From assembly GCA_947627945.1 (NCBI GenBank), contig CANQYC010000006.1, positions 1-33,223 on the forward strand: a DNA stretch of 33,223 bases, in the 5' to 3' direction. The position numbers were made by a program, and so were the translations under genes. Of the stretch, positions 9,557 through 22,101 are shown in pieces. Below the pieces are notes generated by a model. The model worked only from the letters and a program-made list of their open reading frames with translations. It was not told the DNA's origin and did not search any database. The stretch comes from an uncultured Clostridia bacterium. GTDB taxonomy: Bacteria > Bacillota > Clostridia > Oscillospirales > Ruminococcaceae. Position 1 is the first letter of the stretch. Each line of letters starts with the position of its first letter.

Positions 9557-11080
<1,524 letters not shown>

Positions 11081-11093
11081 TGGGAGTGGTACT

Positions 11094-11960
11094 ATGCCAA
11101 ATCTGAAGGACATCAAGCGGCGCATCCACTCCGTGGAAAGCACCATGCAGATCACCAAGGCAATGGAGCTGGTGGCATCCTCCAAGTTCCGCCATGCCCG
11201 AGAACGTGCAGAGGCGGCACAGCCGTTCTTTGAAGCGACGTACAAACTGATGGCGGAGATCGCCGCCGAGGATCCGTTCTTCAATTCCCAATATGTGAAC
11301 CCCCGCACGGAAAATGGCTCGGCTCTGCTGATCGTCATTGCCGGCGACCGGGGACTGGCGGGCGGCTTCAACAGCAATGTCCTGCGTCTGGCGCAGTCAC
11401 GGATCGAGGAGATCACGGCACAGGGCGGCACCCCTCTGGTCATGCCCATCGGGCAGAAGGCGGTGGACCATTTCTCCCGCCGGGATGTGAAAGTGCTACA
11501 GACCTATGACCATGTGGCAGAACATGCCAGCATCTATCTGGCAATGGATATGGCGGATCTCATCCTGAAGAACTACAAACGCCATACCTCGCTCCAGAGC
11601 GTGGAGATCCTCTTTACCAACTATGTATCCCCCATCTTACAGGTGGCAGAGCGGCTGCAGATCATTCCGCTGACCGACCTGCCGGGCAGCCATCCCCGCC
11701 GCTGCGCTGTGGAATATGACCCCTCCCCGGAGGCAGTATTCGACAAACTGGTGCCGCAGTATGTCGCCGGACTGATCTACGGTGCCATCGTGGAATCTTT
11801 CGCCAGCGAACAGGCGGCACGCCGCACCGCAATGGAGAACGCCACGGACAATGCCACCGAGATGATCGACACCCTCAGCTTACAGTACAACCGTGCAAGA
11901 CAGGGTGCCATCACGCAGGAGATCACGGAGATCGTCGGCGGTGCCAATGCCCAGCAATAG
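11094..11960 (+). CDS. atpG: F0F1 ATP synthase subunit gamma
   Basis: DIKRRIHSVESTMQITKAMELVASSKFRHA; GDRGLAGGFNSNV; C-terminal RARQGAITQEITEIVGGANA. Confidence 0.97.
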   Translation: MPNLKDIKRRIHSVESTMQITKAMELVASSKFRHARERAEAAQPFFEATYKLMAEIAAEDPFFNSQYVNPRTENGSALLIVIAGDRGLAGGFNSNVLRLAQSRIEEITAQGGTPLVMPIGQKAVDHFSRRDVKVLQTYDHVAEHASIYLAMDMADLILKNYKRHTSLQSVEILFTNYVSPILQVAERLQIIPLTDLPGSHPRRCAVEYDPSPEAVFDKLVPQYVAGLIYGAIVESFASEQAARRTAMENATDNATEMIDTLSLQYNRARQGAITQEITEIVGGANAQQ

Positions 11961-11988
11961 ACAGGACAAAACCCTGTTATCAAGTAGG

Positions 11989-12021
11989 GACCTCCCCGGA
12001 ACAGGTATTGCTTGGGGGGTC
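11989..12021 (+). other. atpG-atpD intergenic hairpin
   Basis: GACCTCCC (11989-11996) / GGGGGGTC (12014-12021), 8-bp stem with one G-U. Confidence 0.5.
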
Positions 12022-12031
12022 TTATGTCTGA

Positions 12032-13851
<1,820 letters not shown>

Positions 13852-13909
13852 GGCAGCGGGTGCAGACGGCAGGACATATCCCGAACCGACCCTTTTTCAA
13901 CAGACTGGA

Positions 13910-13940
13910 CGTCCCTGTGGAATACACAGGGACGCTTTTT
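13910..13940 (+). terminator. atp operon Rho-independent terminator
   Basis: CGTCCCTGTG-GAATA-CACAGGGACG (10-bp perfect stem) followed by CTTTTT. Confidence 0.93.
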
Positions 13941-13982
13941 GCAGCCGCAGGGAGCAGATGCGCAAGTTTTTTGCTCCCCCAC

Positions 13983-14011
13983 TTGCATTTTTACGCCGTC
14001 TGTGCTATAAT
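13983..14011 (+). promoter_or_regulatory. Promoter of the HMA-protein/miaB unit
   Basis: TTGCAT (13983-13988)-N17-TATAAT (14006-14011), with TGC immediately before the -10 (extended -10). Confidence 0.8.
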
Positions 14012-14042
14012 AGAGGTATGCTTGCAGAAGGGGGAATGTCCG

Positions 14043-14312
14043 ATGAGACCGCTATGGCATTTCGGAAAGAAAAAAGAACCGCTTCCCGGCGGAGATGGCG
14101 TGTACCGTCTCCGGGTGGAGGGCATGAGCTGCATGCACTGCCGCACTGCCGTGGAAAATGCCCTGAACGCATTTGACGGCGTGACTGCACAGGCAGATGA
14201 AAAAACAGGTATCGTCACCGTACAGTACAAGGGACTGCCCGACCTCGACTTTCTCGACAAGCTCTCCGCAGCGGTCGCAGAAGCGGGCTATACGGTGAAA
14301 GAGGTGCTGTAA
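14043..14312 (+). CDS. Heavy-metal-associated (HMA) domain protein, CopZ-like
   Basis: RVEGMSCMHCRTAVENALNAFDGV... CxxC metal-binding motif of the HMA fold. Confidence 0.85.
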   Translation: MRPLWHFGKKKEPLPGGDGVYRLRVEGMSCMHCRTAVENALNAFDGVTAQADEKTGIVTVQYKGLPDLDFLDKLSAAVAEAGYTVKEVL

Positions 14313-15793
14313 TGCCCCTGCCCTGCCACATTCTGAAAGGAGACATGCCCATGCAGGAACTGCGCCCCACGGATCTGCCGCCGACGGCGGACTGCATCCG
14401 CAGCATACAGAGCTGGCTGTCCGGATACCCGGCACAGCCGCTTGCCTATGTCCACAGCTTCGGCTGTCAGCTCAATGTCGCAGAGGGGGAGCAGCTTTCC
14501 GCCCTCCTCACGGAAATGGGCTACGGCATGACGGAAGATGTGACACAGGCATCCCTCATCCTGTACCATACCTGCGCCGTCCGGGAAAATGCAGAGGACA
14601 GGGTATTCGGCACGCTTGGCAGCATCAAGCATCTCAAAGCGGAGAACCCGGATCTGATCCTCTGCGTGACCGGCTGCATGAGTGCGCAGGCGTCCGTTGC
14701 GGAAAAGCTTGCGGCATCCTATCCGTATGTGGATATCGTGCTGGGCACGACACCTGTCTGCCGTCTGCCGCAGCTTCTCTATGCCCATATGCAGCGGCGG
14801 CAGACGGCACCGCCCGCAGGCGGAAAGCGAAAGACGCTGCGCCCCCTCTGCGATCTCCACACCGATACTGATATCCCCGAAGGGCAGCAGAGTCTCCGTG
14901 ACAGCACCTTTCGGGCATCCGTGCCGATCATGTACGGCTGCAATAATTTCTGCACCTACTGCATCGTCCCCTATGTCCGGGGGCGGGAACGCAGCCGCCA
15001 TCCGGCACAGATCTGCGAAGAAGTGCAGGCTCTTGTGAAGGCGGGCTACCGGGAGATCCTGCTGCTCGGACAGAATGTCAATTCCTACGGGCATGATCTT
15101 CCGGAGGATACGGATTTTCCCTCCCTGCTGCGGGAACTGGACCGCATTCCCGGAGACTACTGGATCCGGTTCATGTCCTCGCATCCCAAGGATGCGACGC
15201 CGGCACTGTTCGATGCCATTCTGGACTGTAAACATGTGGCAAAGCACCTGCATCTGCCGGTGCAGTCCGGCAGCGATGCCATACTTGACCGGATGAACCG
15301 CCGCTATACCGTGGCGCAGTATCTGGAAAAGGTCGCATATCTCCGGGAGAGGGTCCCCGATTTTTCCCTCACCACGGACCTGATCGTCGGGTTTCCCGGA
15401 GAGACGGAGGAGGACTTCGCCGCCACGCTTTCCCTCGTAGAGCAGGTGCGGTTCGACAATATGTATTCTTTCATCTATTCCCGCCGCACCGGGACAAAGG
15501 CTGCCGACATGCCCGACCCCGTCACACCGCAGGAAAAATCCCGCCGGATGCAGCGGCTGCTCTCGCTGCAGCGGGAGATCGCCGTGGAGAACAACAAACG
15601 CTTCGTCGGCAGGGTCATGCGTGTGCTGTGCGACGGGGAGAGCCGGAAGTCCCCCGGCATGCTCACCGGAAGAAGTACCGAGAACATGCTCGTGGAATTT
15701 CCCGGCACCCCTGACCAGATCGGCAGCTTCGTGACCGTGACCATCACTGCCTCCCACAGCGGCATGCTGGACGGGATACAGGAGACGGCTTGA
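14312..15793 (+). CDS. miaB: tRNA-2-methylthio-N6-dimethylallyladenosine synthase MiaB
   Basis: Radical SAM CxxxCxxC (YGCNNFCTYCIVPYVRGRERSR), MTTase N-terminal domain (HSFGCQLNVAEGEQ), C-terminal TRAM-like region. TAATG overlap with the preceding gene. Confidence 0.95.
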   Translation: MPLPCHILKGDMPMQELRPTDLPPTADCIRSIQSWLSGYPAQPLAYVHSFGCQLNVAEGEQLSALLTEMGYGMTEDVTQASLILYHTCAVRENAEDRVFGTLGSIKHLKAENPDLILCVTGCMSAQASVAEKLAASYPYVDIVLGTTPVCRLPQLLYAHMQRRQTAPPAGGKRKTLRPLCDLHTDTDIPEGQQSLRDSTFRASVPIMYGCNNFCTYCIVPYVRGRERSRHPAQICEEVQALVKAGYREILLLGQNVNSYGHDLPEDTDFPSLLRELDRIPGDYWIRFMSSHPKDATPALFDAILDCKHVAKHLHLPVQSGSDAILDRMNRRYTVAQYLEKVAYLRERVPDFSLTTDLIVGFPGETEEDFAATLSLVEQVRFDNMYSFIYSRRTGTKAADMPDPVTPQEKSRRMQRLLSLQREIAVENNKRFVGRVMRVLCDGESRKSPGMLTGRSTENMLVEFPGTPDQIGSFVTVTITASHSGMLDGIQETA

Positions 15794-15833
15794 TTTATCA
15801 TACACATCATCACAGATAAGGAGTAGTAGTACC

Positions 15834-16238
15834 ATGGATATTATCGAAATGACCCGTGAGCTTGGCAGAGCCATTCAGGCGGACGACCGCTATATCGCCT
15901 ACAGTCTCGCCAAACAGGCAAACGATGAGGATGAACAGCTCCAGAATCTTATCAGTGCCTTCAACCTCAAGCGCATGGAGCTGCAGATGGAAGTCAGCAA
16001 GCCGGACAAGGACAATGACAAGGTGCAGATGCTCAACGAGGTCATCAAATCCAGCTACCGCCGCATTATGGAGCATCCGAAGATGATGGTCTATCAGAGT
16101 ACCAAAGATGCGATGGATGCCCTGATGAACCAGATCAATACGATCCTGACCATGTGTATGAACGGCTTGGATCCCGATGAGATCGATGCCGATGCCGCCT
16201 GCGGCGGGGACTGCAGTTCCTGTGCAGGCTGCCATTAA
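15834..16238 (+). CDS. YlbF/YmcA family protein with C-terminal cysteine cluster
   Basis: Helical YlbF-like protein (MDIIEMTRELGRAIQADDRYIAYSLAKQAND) ending CGGDCSSCAGCH. Confidence 0.8.
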   Translation: MDIIEMTRELGRAIQADDRYIAYSLAKQANDEDEQLQNLISAFNLKRMELQMEVSKPDKDNDKVQMLNEVIKSSYRRIMEHPKMMVYQSTKDAMDALMNQINTILTMCMNGLDPDEIDADAACGGDCSSCAGCH

Positions 16239-16270
16239 ACAGAAACAGCGGGCTTCAGGAGGTGAGTGCA

Positions 16271-18883
16271 ATGGAGCTCAAGGACATCCAGAAGGAAAAG
16301 CTTTCCCCCATGATGCAGCAGTATCTGGAAACAAAGGAACAGTACCCTGACTGCATCCTGTTTTACCGGCTCGGGGATTTTTATGAAATGTTTTTTGACG
16401 ATGCCGTCCGTGTGTCCCGTGAGCTGGAGTTGACACTCACCGGGAGAGACTGCGGACTGGAGGAACGTGCGCCGATGTGCGGCGTACCCTATCACAGCGC
16501 AGAGCTGTATATCAAACGCCTGATCGATCTGGGCATGCGTGTTGCCATCTGTGAGCAGATGACGGATCCTGCCCTGTCGAAAGGACTGGTCACCCGTGAG
16601 GTCATCCGCATCGTCACGCCCGGCACGCTGATCGAAAATGATCTGCTCGATGATGCATCCAATAACTACCTGTGCAGCATCTACATCGGCAAGTCCGGTG
16701 CTGCGATCTGCTTTGCCGATCTTTCCACCGGAGAAGCGGCGGTCTATCCCGTACCGGAAAAAGGCACGGAAGATGCGATCATCAATCTCCTCTCCCGGTA
16801 CATGCCGGTGGAGCTGATCTTTAACGATGCTTTCTTTGATCTGAAAGCGGTCGGCAGCTTTGTCCGGCTGCGTCTGCACTGTGCGTGTACGCTGCGGGAG
16901 GAGTCATGTTTTGACCTCGCCTTGCAGGAGGCTGCCGTCTGCCGGCAGTTCTCCGTGCAGCAGATCGGCGATCTCGGATTGCAGCCGGGGGTGCAGGCAC
17001 AGGCGGTCTGCGGACTGTTTGCCTATATCGAAGCGACCCAGAAACTCCCGGTCGGCAGGTTCACCGAGCTTGTTCTCGATGACAGCAGTGCCTACATGAC
17101 CATTGATCACAATGCCCTGCGCAACCTTGAGCTGACCCATACCATGCGTTCCGGTGAGAAGCGTGGTACCCTGCTGTGGGTGCTTGACAGCACCCGCACC
17201 GCCATGGGCAAACGAATGCTCAAAAGCTGGATCGAACGCCCCCTGCGCAGCCCGGCACGCATCATTGCACGCCATGACGCCGTGGAGGCACTGCTGAAAA
17301 ACAACCTTGCCGCCATGGAACTGGAGGACTGTCTTGACCGTGTGGCGGATCTCGAACGCCTCATGACCCGCATCGTGTATAAACAGGCACTGCCCCGGGA
17401 GCTGCGGGCACTGTATACCACCGCCGCAGAGCTGCCCCGCATCAAAGAAGTGCTTAGCACACTGACCGGAAGCACGCTGCTGCAAAAACTGGCAGGACGC
17501 ATGTCCGATCTCCGGGATGTCGCCGACCTTGTGGACAGAGCCATCACCGAGGATCCGCCCGCAACGGTGAAAGACGGCGGTGTGATCCGGGACGCTTTTG
17601 ACCCCGGTCTTGACGAGCTGCGCAGCGTGATGAACGGCGGGAGCAGCATCATCGACAAGATCGCCGATGAAGAACGGGAGCGCACCGGGATCCGGAATCT
17701 CAAAGTCGGTTTCAACCGTGTGTTCGGCTACTACATAGAAGTGACACGTTCCTATCTCGACAGGGTGCCGGAACATTACATCCGCAAGCAGACCCTTGCC
17801 AATGCGGAACGCTACATCACACAGGAGCTGAAAGATGCCGAGAACACCGTACTCGGTGCCAAGGACAAGGCACTTCAGCTCGAACAGGAATTATATAACC
17901 AAGTCAGGGACTATCTGGCGCAGTCGCTTGCCGTTGTACAGGAGACGGCTGCTGCCGTTGCCGAACTCGATGTGCTGCTGTCCTTCGCCCGGACAGCCGT
18001 GCAGAACAACTACTGCAAGCCCGACATCGTGATCGACGGTTCCCTGCACATCATCGGCGGACGGCATCCGGTCGTGGAACAGGTGCTGGAAGAAGAAGGC
18101 TTTGTGCCGAATGACGTCTATCTCAACACCGGGGACAGCCGTCTGGCGATCATCACGGGACCGAATATGTCCGGTAAATCCACCTACATGCGGCAGACGG
18201 CACTGATCGTGCTGATGGCGCAAATGGGCAGTTTCGTGCCGGCAAAGTCGGCAAGGATCTCTGTCACCGACCGCATTTTTACCCGTGTGGGGGCTTCGGA
18301 TGATCTCGCCGCCGGGGAAAGTACGTTCATGGTGGAAATGAAAGAGGTCGCCGAGATCCTCCGCTATGCCACGAAAGACAGCCTTGTCATTCTCGATGAG
18401 GTCGGCAGAGGTACTTCCACCTTTGACGGCATCAGCATTGCCCGTGCTGTCGCAGAGCATATCTGCAGCGGCAGAGGGCTTGGCTGCAAGACGATGTTCG
18501 CCACGCATTACCATGAACTGATCGCTCTGGAAAATGACATGCAGGGCGTGAAAAATTACAGCATCGCCGTCCGGCGGAGCAAGGACGGTATCCGCTTTCT
18601 GCGCAAGATCGTACCCGGCGGCACGGACGACAGCTATGGCATCGAAGTTGCCAAGCTCGCCGGGCTGCCGAATGCGGTGCTGACCCGTGCCCGCACACTG
18701 CTTGCCGGACTCGAGGCACAGGAGGGATCCCATGAGGCGGCACCGGAGGAAGAAACACAATACAGCTTCTCCCGTCAGCAGGAAGCGGAGATCCCCCGCC
18801 GCCTGCGCCGCACCAATATCGACGAGCTGACGGATGCCGAGTGCCGTGAGCTGCTCAATGAACTGACTGCCATGCTGTCCTGA
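16271..18883 (+). CDS. mutS: DNA mismatch repair protein MutS
   Basis: FYRLGDFYEMFFDDA mismatch-binding motif, Walker A GPNMSGKSTYMRQ, DEVGRGTSTFDG. Confidence 0.97.
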   Translation: MELKDIQKEKLSPMMQQYLETKEQYPDCILFYRLGDFYEMFFDDAVRVSRELELTLTGRDCGLEERAPMCGVPYHSAELYIKRLIDLGMRVAICEQMTDPALSKGLVTREVIRIVTPGTLIENDLLDDASNNYLCSIYIGKSGAAICFADLSTGEAAVYPVPEKGTEDAIINLLSRYMPVELIFNDAFFDLKAVGSFVRLRLHCACTLREESCFDLALQEAAVCRQFSVQQIGDLGLQPGVQAQAVCGLFAYIEATQKLPVGRFTELVLDDSSAYMTIDHNALRNLELTHTMRSGEKRGTLLWVLDSTRTAMGKRMLKSWIERPLRSPARIIARHDAVEALLKNNLAAMELEDCLDRVADLERLMTRIVYKQALPRELRALYTTAAELPRIKEVLSTLTGSTLLQKLAGRMSDLRDVADLVDRAITEDPPATVKDGGVIRDAFDPGLDELRSVMNGGSSIIDKIADEERERTGIRNLKVGFNRVFGYYIEVTRSYLDRVPEHYIRKQTLANAERYITQELKDAENTVLGAKDKALQLEQELYNQVRDYLAQSLAVVQETAAAVAELDVLLSFARTAVQNNYCKPDIVIDGSLHIIGGRHPVVEQVLEEEGFVPNDVYLNTGDSRLAIITGPNMSGKSTYMRQTALIVLMAQMGSFVPAKSARISVTDRIFTRVGASDDLAAGESTFMVEMKEVAEILRYATKDSLVILDEVGRGTSTFDGISIARAVAEHICSGRGLGCKTMFATHYHELIALENDMQGVKNYSIAVRRSKDGIRFLRKIVPGGTDDSYGIEVAKLAGLPNAVLTRARTLLAGLEAQEGSHEAAPEEETQYSFSRQQEAEIPRRLRRTNIDELTDAECRELLNELTAMLS

Positions 18884-18897
18884 AAGGAGCCATCCCC

Positions 18898-20814
18898 ATG
18901 TCTGTGATCTCTGTTCTTGACCGTTCTGTCTCCGAGCTGATCGCTGCCGGAGAGGTCATTGAACGCCCCTCCTCTGTCATCAAGGAACTGGTTGAAAATG
19001 CCATTGATGCCGGCGCACAGCATATCACGGTCGAGATCAAGAACGGCGGCACCACATTCATGCGTGTGGTGGACGACGGCTGCGGCATGGCGGCTGAGGA
19101 CGTGCCGACTGCCTTTCTGCGCCATGCGACGAGCAAGATCACGGAGAAGGATGATCTGGATGCCATCCTGACGCTGGGTTTCCGGGGTGAGGCACTTGCC
19201 TCTGTGTCCGCCGTTGCCCGTGTCACCGTCATGACCAAGCGGCATGAGGATGCCCTTGGGACACGCTACGAGATCGCCGGGACAGACAGCACGCCGCCCG
19301 AAGAATGCGGCTGTCCGGACGGCACGACGATCGTGGTGAAAGATCTGTTTTTCAATGTCCCCGCCCGGCGCAAATTCATGAAGCGGGACACGGCGGAGGG
19401 CAATGCCGTGTCGCAGATCGTCCAGAAGATCGCCATTTCCCACCCGGAGATCGCCTTTCGTTTCCTCCGGGACAACAAAATGGACTTCTGCTCCGACGGC
19501 AGCGGTTCGCTCCTTGCTGCCATCCATGCCGTCTATGGCAGGGACTTTGCCCGTGACCTGATCCCCGTGGATGATACACAGGACGGCATCACCGTGACGG
19601 GCTATGTCATCAAGCCGCTCTATGCGAAGAATAACCGCAGCTTTCAGAATTTCTTCGTCAACACCCGCTATGTCCATTCCCGTGCCTGTTCCGTGGCACT
19701 GGAGAGTGCCTATGAGAACCTTGTCATGACGGGCAAATTCCCTGCCTGTGTGCTGATGCTCGGCATGGAGCCGGATACGCTCGATGTGAACATCCACCCC
19801 GCCAAGGCAGAAGTGCGCTTCACGGATGAAAAACGGGTGGTCAATGCCATCTATTTTGCCGTCAGGAGTGCCATGCTCGCCGCCGGGCTGATCTACGAAT
19901 TCCAGATGCCCCGGCGTGACTGGTATGCCGGGGCTGCACCGCCGCCCGTGGCGCAGGCACCTCTGATACCGGAACCGGCAGCACCCGCCGCACCGGGACC
20001 GGGACCGATACCGATACCGGCATCGGAGCAGAAACCGGAGACACCCGTCAGAACGCCGGATGCCGTCCCGCCTGCCGCAGTGCCCCGTCCGCCGCTCCCG
20101 TCAGGTGCCATGCCATTTGCGCCGCCGCAGAAAGCGGTGTTTTCGGAGGCATCCCCGCCGAAGGTCGCACTGACATCCGAGCCGGAGACTGCGCCGGCAC
20201 CGGCATCCGTTCCCCCCGTGCAGGAACTGCATACCGATCCGTTCCCGGATGTCAAGGTCGTGGGGGAACTCTTTGCAAATTATATCCTCGCACAGTCGGG
20301 CGATACCTTTCTCATCATCGACAAGCACGCTGCCCATGAGCGTGTGATCTTTGAACGCCTGCGCCGGGAGAACTGCCGGCAGTACCGGCAGATGCTGCTC
20401 ACGCCATGCCGTGTGCTGCTGACGCTCGATGAATTTTCCGCCATGGAAGAAAATACGGAACTGCTCGAACGGCTGGGATTCAGCTTTGACCTTTCCCAGA
20501 AGCCCTATGCCCTCACCACGGCGGCACCGGTGTTTTTTGACGGACTGGATCTCGATGCGATCGTACAGGAGATCGCCCATAACCTCTTTCTCGGCAAGGT
20601 CAATCCCCAGACCCATGTACTGGATGACATGCTGCATGAGCTTGCCTGCAAATCGGCGATCAAAGCCAATGATCAGAACGATATTTCCGAATTGCAGGCA
20701 CTGGCGGAGCAGGTCTGCGCCGATGAGAACATCCGCCACTGCCCCCACGGCAGACCGGTCATGTTCACCATGAGCCGGTACAATCTTGAAAAGCAATTCC
20801 GCAGAAGGGTGTAG
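18898..20814 (+). CDS. mutL: DNA mismatch repair protein MutL (endonuclease type)
   Basis: GHKL motifs (ELVENAIDAGA, DDGCGM, TLGFRGEALASV); C-terminal DKHAAHERVIFE, ACKSAIKAND and CPHGRPV. Confidence 0.97.
   Translation: MSVISVLDRSVSELIAAGEVIERPSSVIKELVENAIDAGAQHITVEIKNGGTTFMRVVDDGCGMAAEDVPTAFLRHATSKITEKDDLDAILTLGFRGEALASVSAVARVTVMTKRHEDALGTRYEIAGTDSTPPEECGCPDGTTIVVKDLFFNVPARRKFMKRDTAEGNAVSQIVQKIAISHPEIAFRFLRDNKMDFCSDGSGSLLAAIHAVYGRDFARDLIPVDDTQDGITVTGYVIKPLYAKNNRSFQNFFVNTRYVHSRACSVALESAYENLVMTGKFPACVLMLGMEPDTLDVNIHPAKAEVRFTDEKRVVNAIYFAVRSAMLAAGLIYEFQMPRRDWYAGAAPPPVAQAPLIPEPAAPAAPGPGPIPIPASEQKPETPVRTPDAVPPAAVPRPPLPSGAMPFAPPQKAVFSEASPPKVALTSEPETAPAPASVPPVQELHTDPFPDVKVVGELFANYILAQSGDTFLIIDKHAAHERVIFERLRRENCRQYRQMLLTPCRVLLTLDEFSAMEENTELLERLGFSFDLSQKPYALTTAAPVFFDGLDLDAIVQEIAHNLFLGKVNPQTHVLDDMLHELACKSAIKANDQNDISELQALAEQVCADENIRHCPHGRPVMFTMSRYNLEKQFRRRV
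19992..20021 (+). repeat. Hexanucleotide tandem repeat in mutL linker
   Basis: ACCGGG ACCGGG ACCGAT ACCGAT ACCGGC, encoding PGPGPIPIP. Confidence 0.8.
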
Positions 20815-20816
20815 CG

Positions 20817-21761
20817 ATGATCAGAGTACTTGCGATCACGGGTCCCACTGCCTCCGGCAAGACGGCTCTCGGCGTTGCCCTTGCGCAGCGGCTGAACGGA
20901 GAGGTCATCTCTGCGGATTCCATGCAGATCTACGAGGGTCTCGACATTGCGACCGCCAAGCCCACAAAGGAAGAAATGCAGGGCGTCCCGCACCACCTCA
21001 TCGGCATCATCCCACGGACAGAGCGGTTTTCCGTGGCGGAGTATGTCCGCCTTGCCCGTGCCTGCATAGAGGACATCGCCGGCAGGGGCAGACTGCCGGT
21101 CATGGTCGGCGGCACGGGACTGTACATCGACAGTGTCCTCGGCGGGATGCAGTTCGCCCCCGAACCGGAAGACCCCGGCATCCGGGAAATGCTGACTGCC
21201 CGTCTGGCACAGGAGGGCGGAGCATCGCTCCATGCACAGCTTGCCGCACTCGACCCCGAAGCGGCGGCTGCCATCCATCCGCACAACACCGTGCGTGTGA
21301 TGCGGGCACTGGAGGTCTGTCTGCGCACCGGAAAGACATTTACGGCATATAAACGTGAAAATGCCGCCGCACCCTCTCCCTACCGGGCACTGTATCTCGG
21401 ACTGGACTATGCGGACAGGGCGGTGCTGTACGACCGCATCGACCGCCGGGTGGATGCGATGGTCGCTGCGGGACTGGTGGAGGAAGCTGCCGCCGCACGG
21501 GATCCCGCCATGCAGACAGCGGCGGCTGCCATCGGCTATAAGGAGCTGCTGCCGTACTTTGACGGCACGGCATCTCTGCCAGACTGCATCGCAAAGATCA
21601 AGCAGGAAACACGGCGTTATGCCAAGCGTCAGCTCACTTGGTTTCGTCGAAATGCTCAAATTCATTGGTTGAAGATGTACGAAAATGATGAAGTAGCAAA
21701 AAATTTAGAAAAAGCTGAAAAAATGATAGCCAAAACGGAAAATTTGTGGTATAATGGATAA
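20817..21761 (+). CDS. miaA: tRNA dimethylallyltransferase MiaA
   Basis: GPTASGKTALGVALAQRLNGEVISADSMQIYEGLDIATAKP, PHHLIGI. Confidence 0.96.
   Translation: MIRVLAITGPTASGKTALGVALAQRLNGEVISADSMQIYEGLDIATAKPTKEEMQGVPHHLIGIIPRTERFSVAEYVRLARACIEDIAGRGRLPVMVGGTGLYIDSVLGGMQFAPEPEDPGIREMLTARLAQEGGASLHAQLAALDPEAAAAIHPHNTVRVMRALEVCLRTGKTFTAYKRENAAAPSPYRALYLGLDYADRAVLYDRIDRRVDAMVAAGLVEEAAAARDPAMQTAAAAIGYKELLPYFDGTASLPDCIAKIKQETRRYAKRQLTWFRRNAQIHWLKMYENDEVAKNLEKAEKMIAKTENLWYNG
21747..21755 (+). promoter_or_regulatory. Extended -10 promoter candidate for hfq inside the miaA 3' end
   Basis: TGGTATAAT in an AT-rich stretch; poor -35. Confidence 0.6.
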
Positions 21762-21842
21762 TAAGTGTTTTTAGAGCAAGATATGGAAACACTTCCGGGC
21801 TGTCCGGCAGGGCAGGACCGGTACGGAAAGGAGCAAAACGAT

Positions 21843-22085
21843 ATGAACAAAGCAATGAATCTTCAGGATGTTTTTCTGAATCAGGCACGCAAGGAGCGCA
21901 TCCTTGTGACGACCTATCTCGTCAATGGCTTCCAGTGCAAGGGCATCGTCAAGGGCTTCGACAACTATGTCGTGATCTTTGACTGTCAGGGACAGCAGCA
22001 GCTTGTCTACAAGCATGCCATCTCCACCATTGCACCGTCCCGTCCGGTATCCATTCTGGATGCGGAGCCAGACAAGACGGAATGA
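21843..22085 (+). CDS. hfq: RNA chaperone Hfq
   Basis: [40 protein letters not shown]...[18 protein letters not shown]; downstream of miaA. Confidence 0.95.
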   Translation: MNKAMNLQDVFLNQARKERILVTTYLVNGFQCKGIVKGFDNYVVIFDCQGQQQLVYKHAISTIAPSRPVSILDAEPDKTE

Positions 22086-22101
22086 TCCAAGGGGTTGCGG
22101 T

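Noticed and set aside
14288-15874. 528-aa minus-strand ORF opposite miaB
   Set aside because: Antisense shadow ORF; the plus-strand product has clear MiaB motifs.
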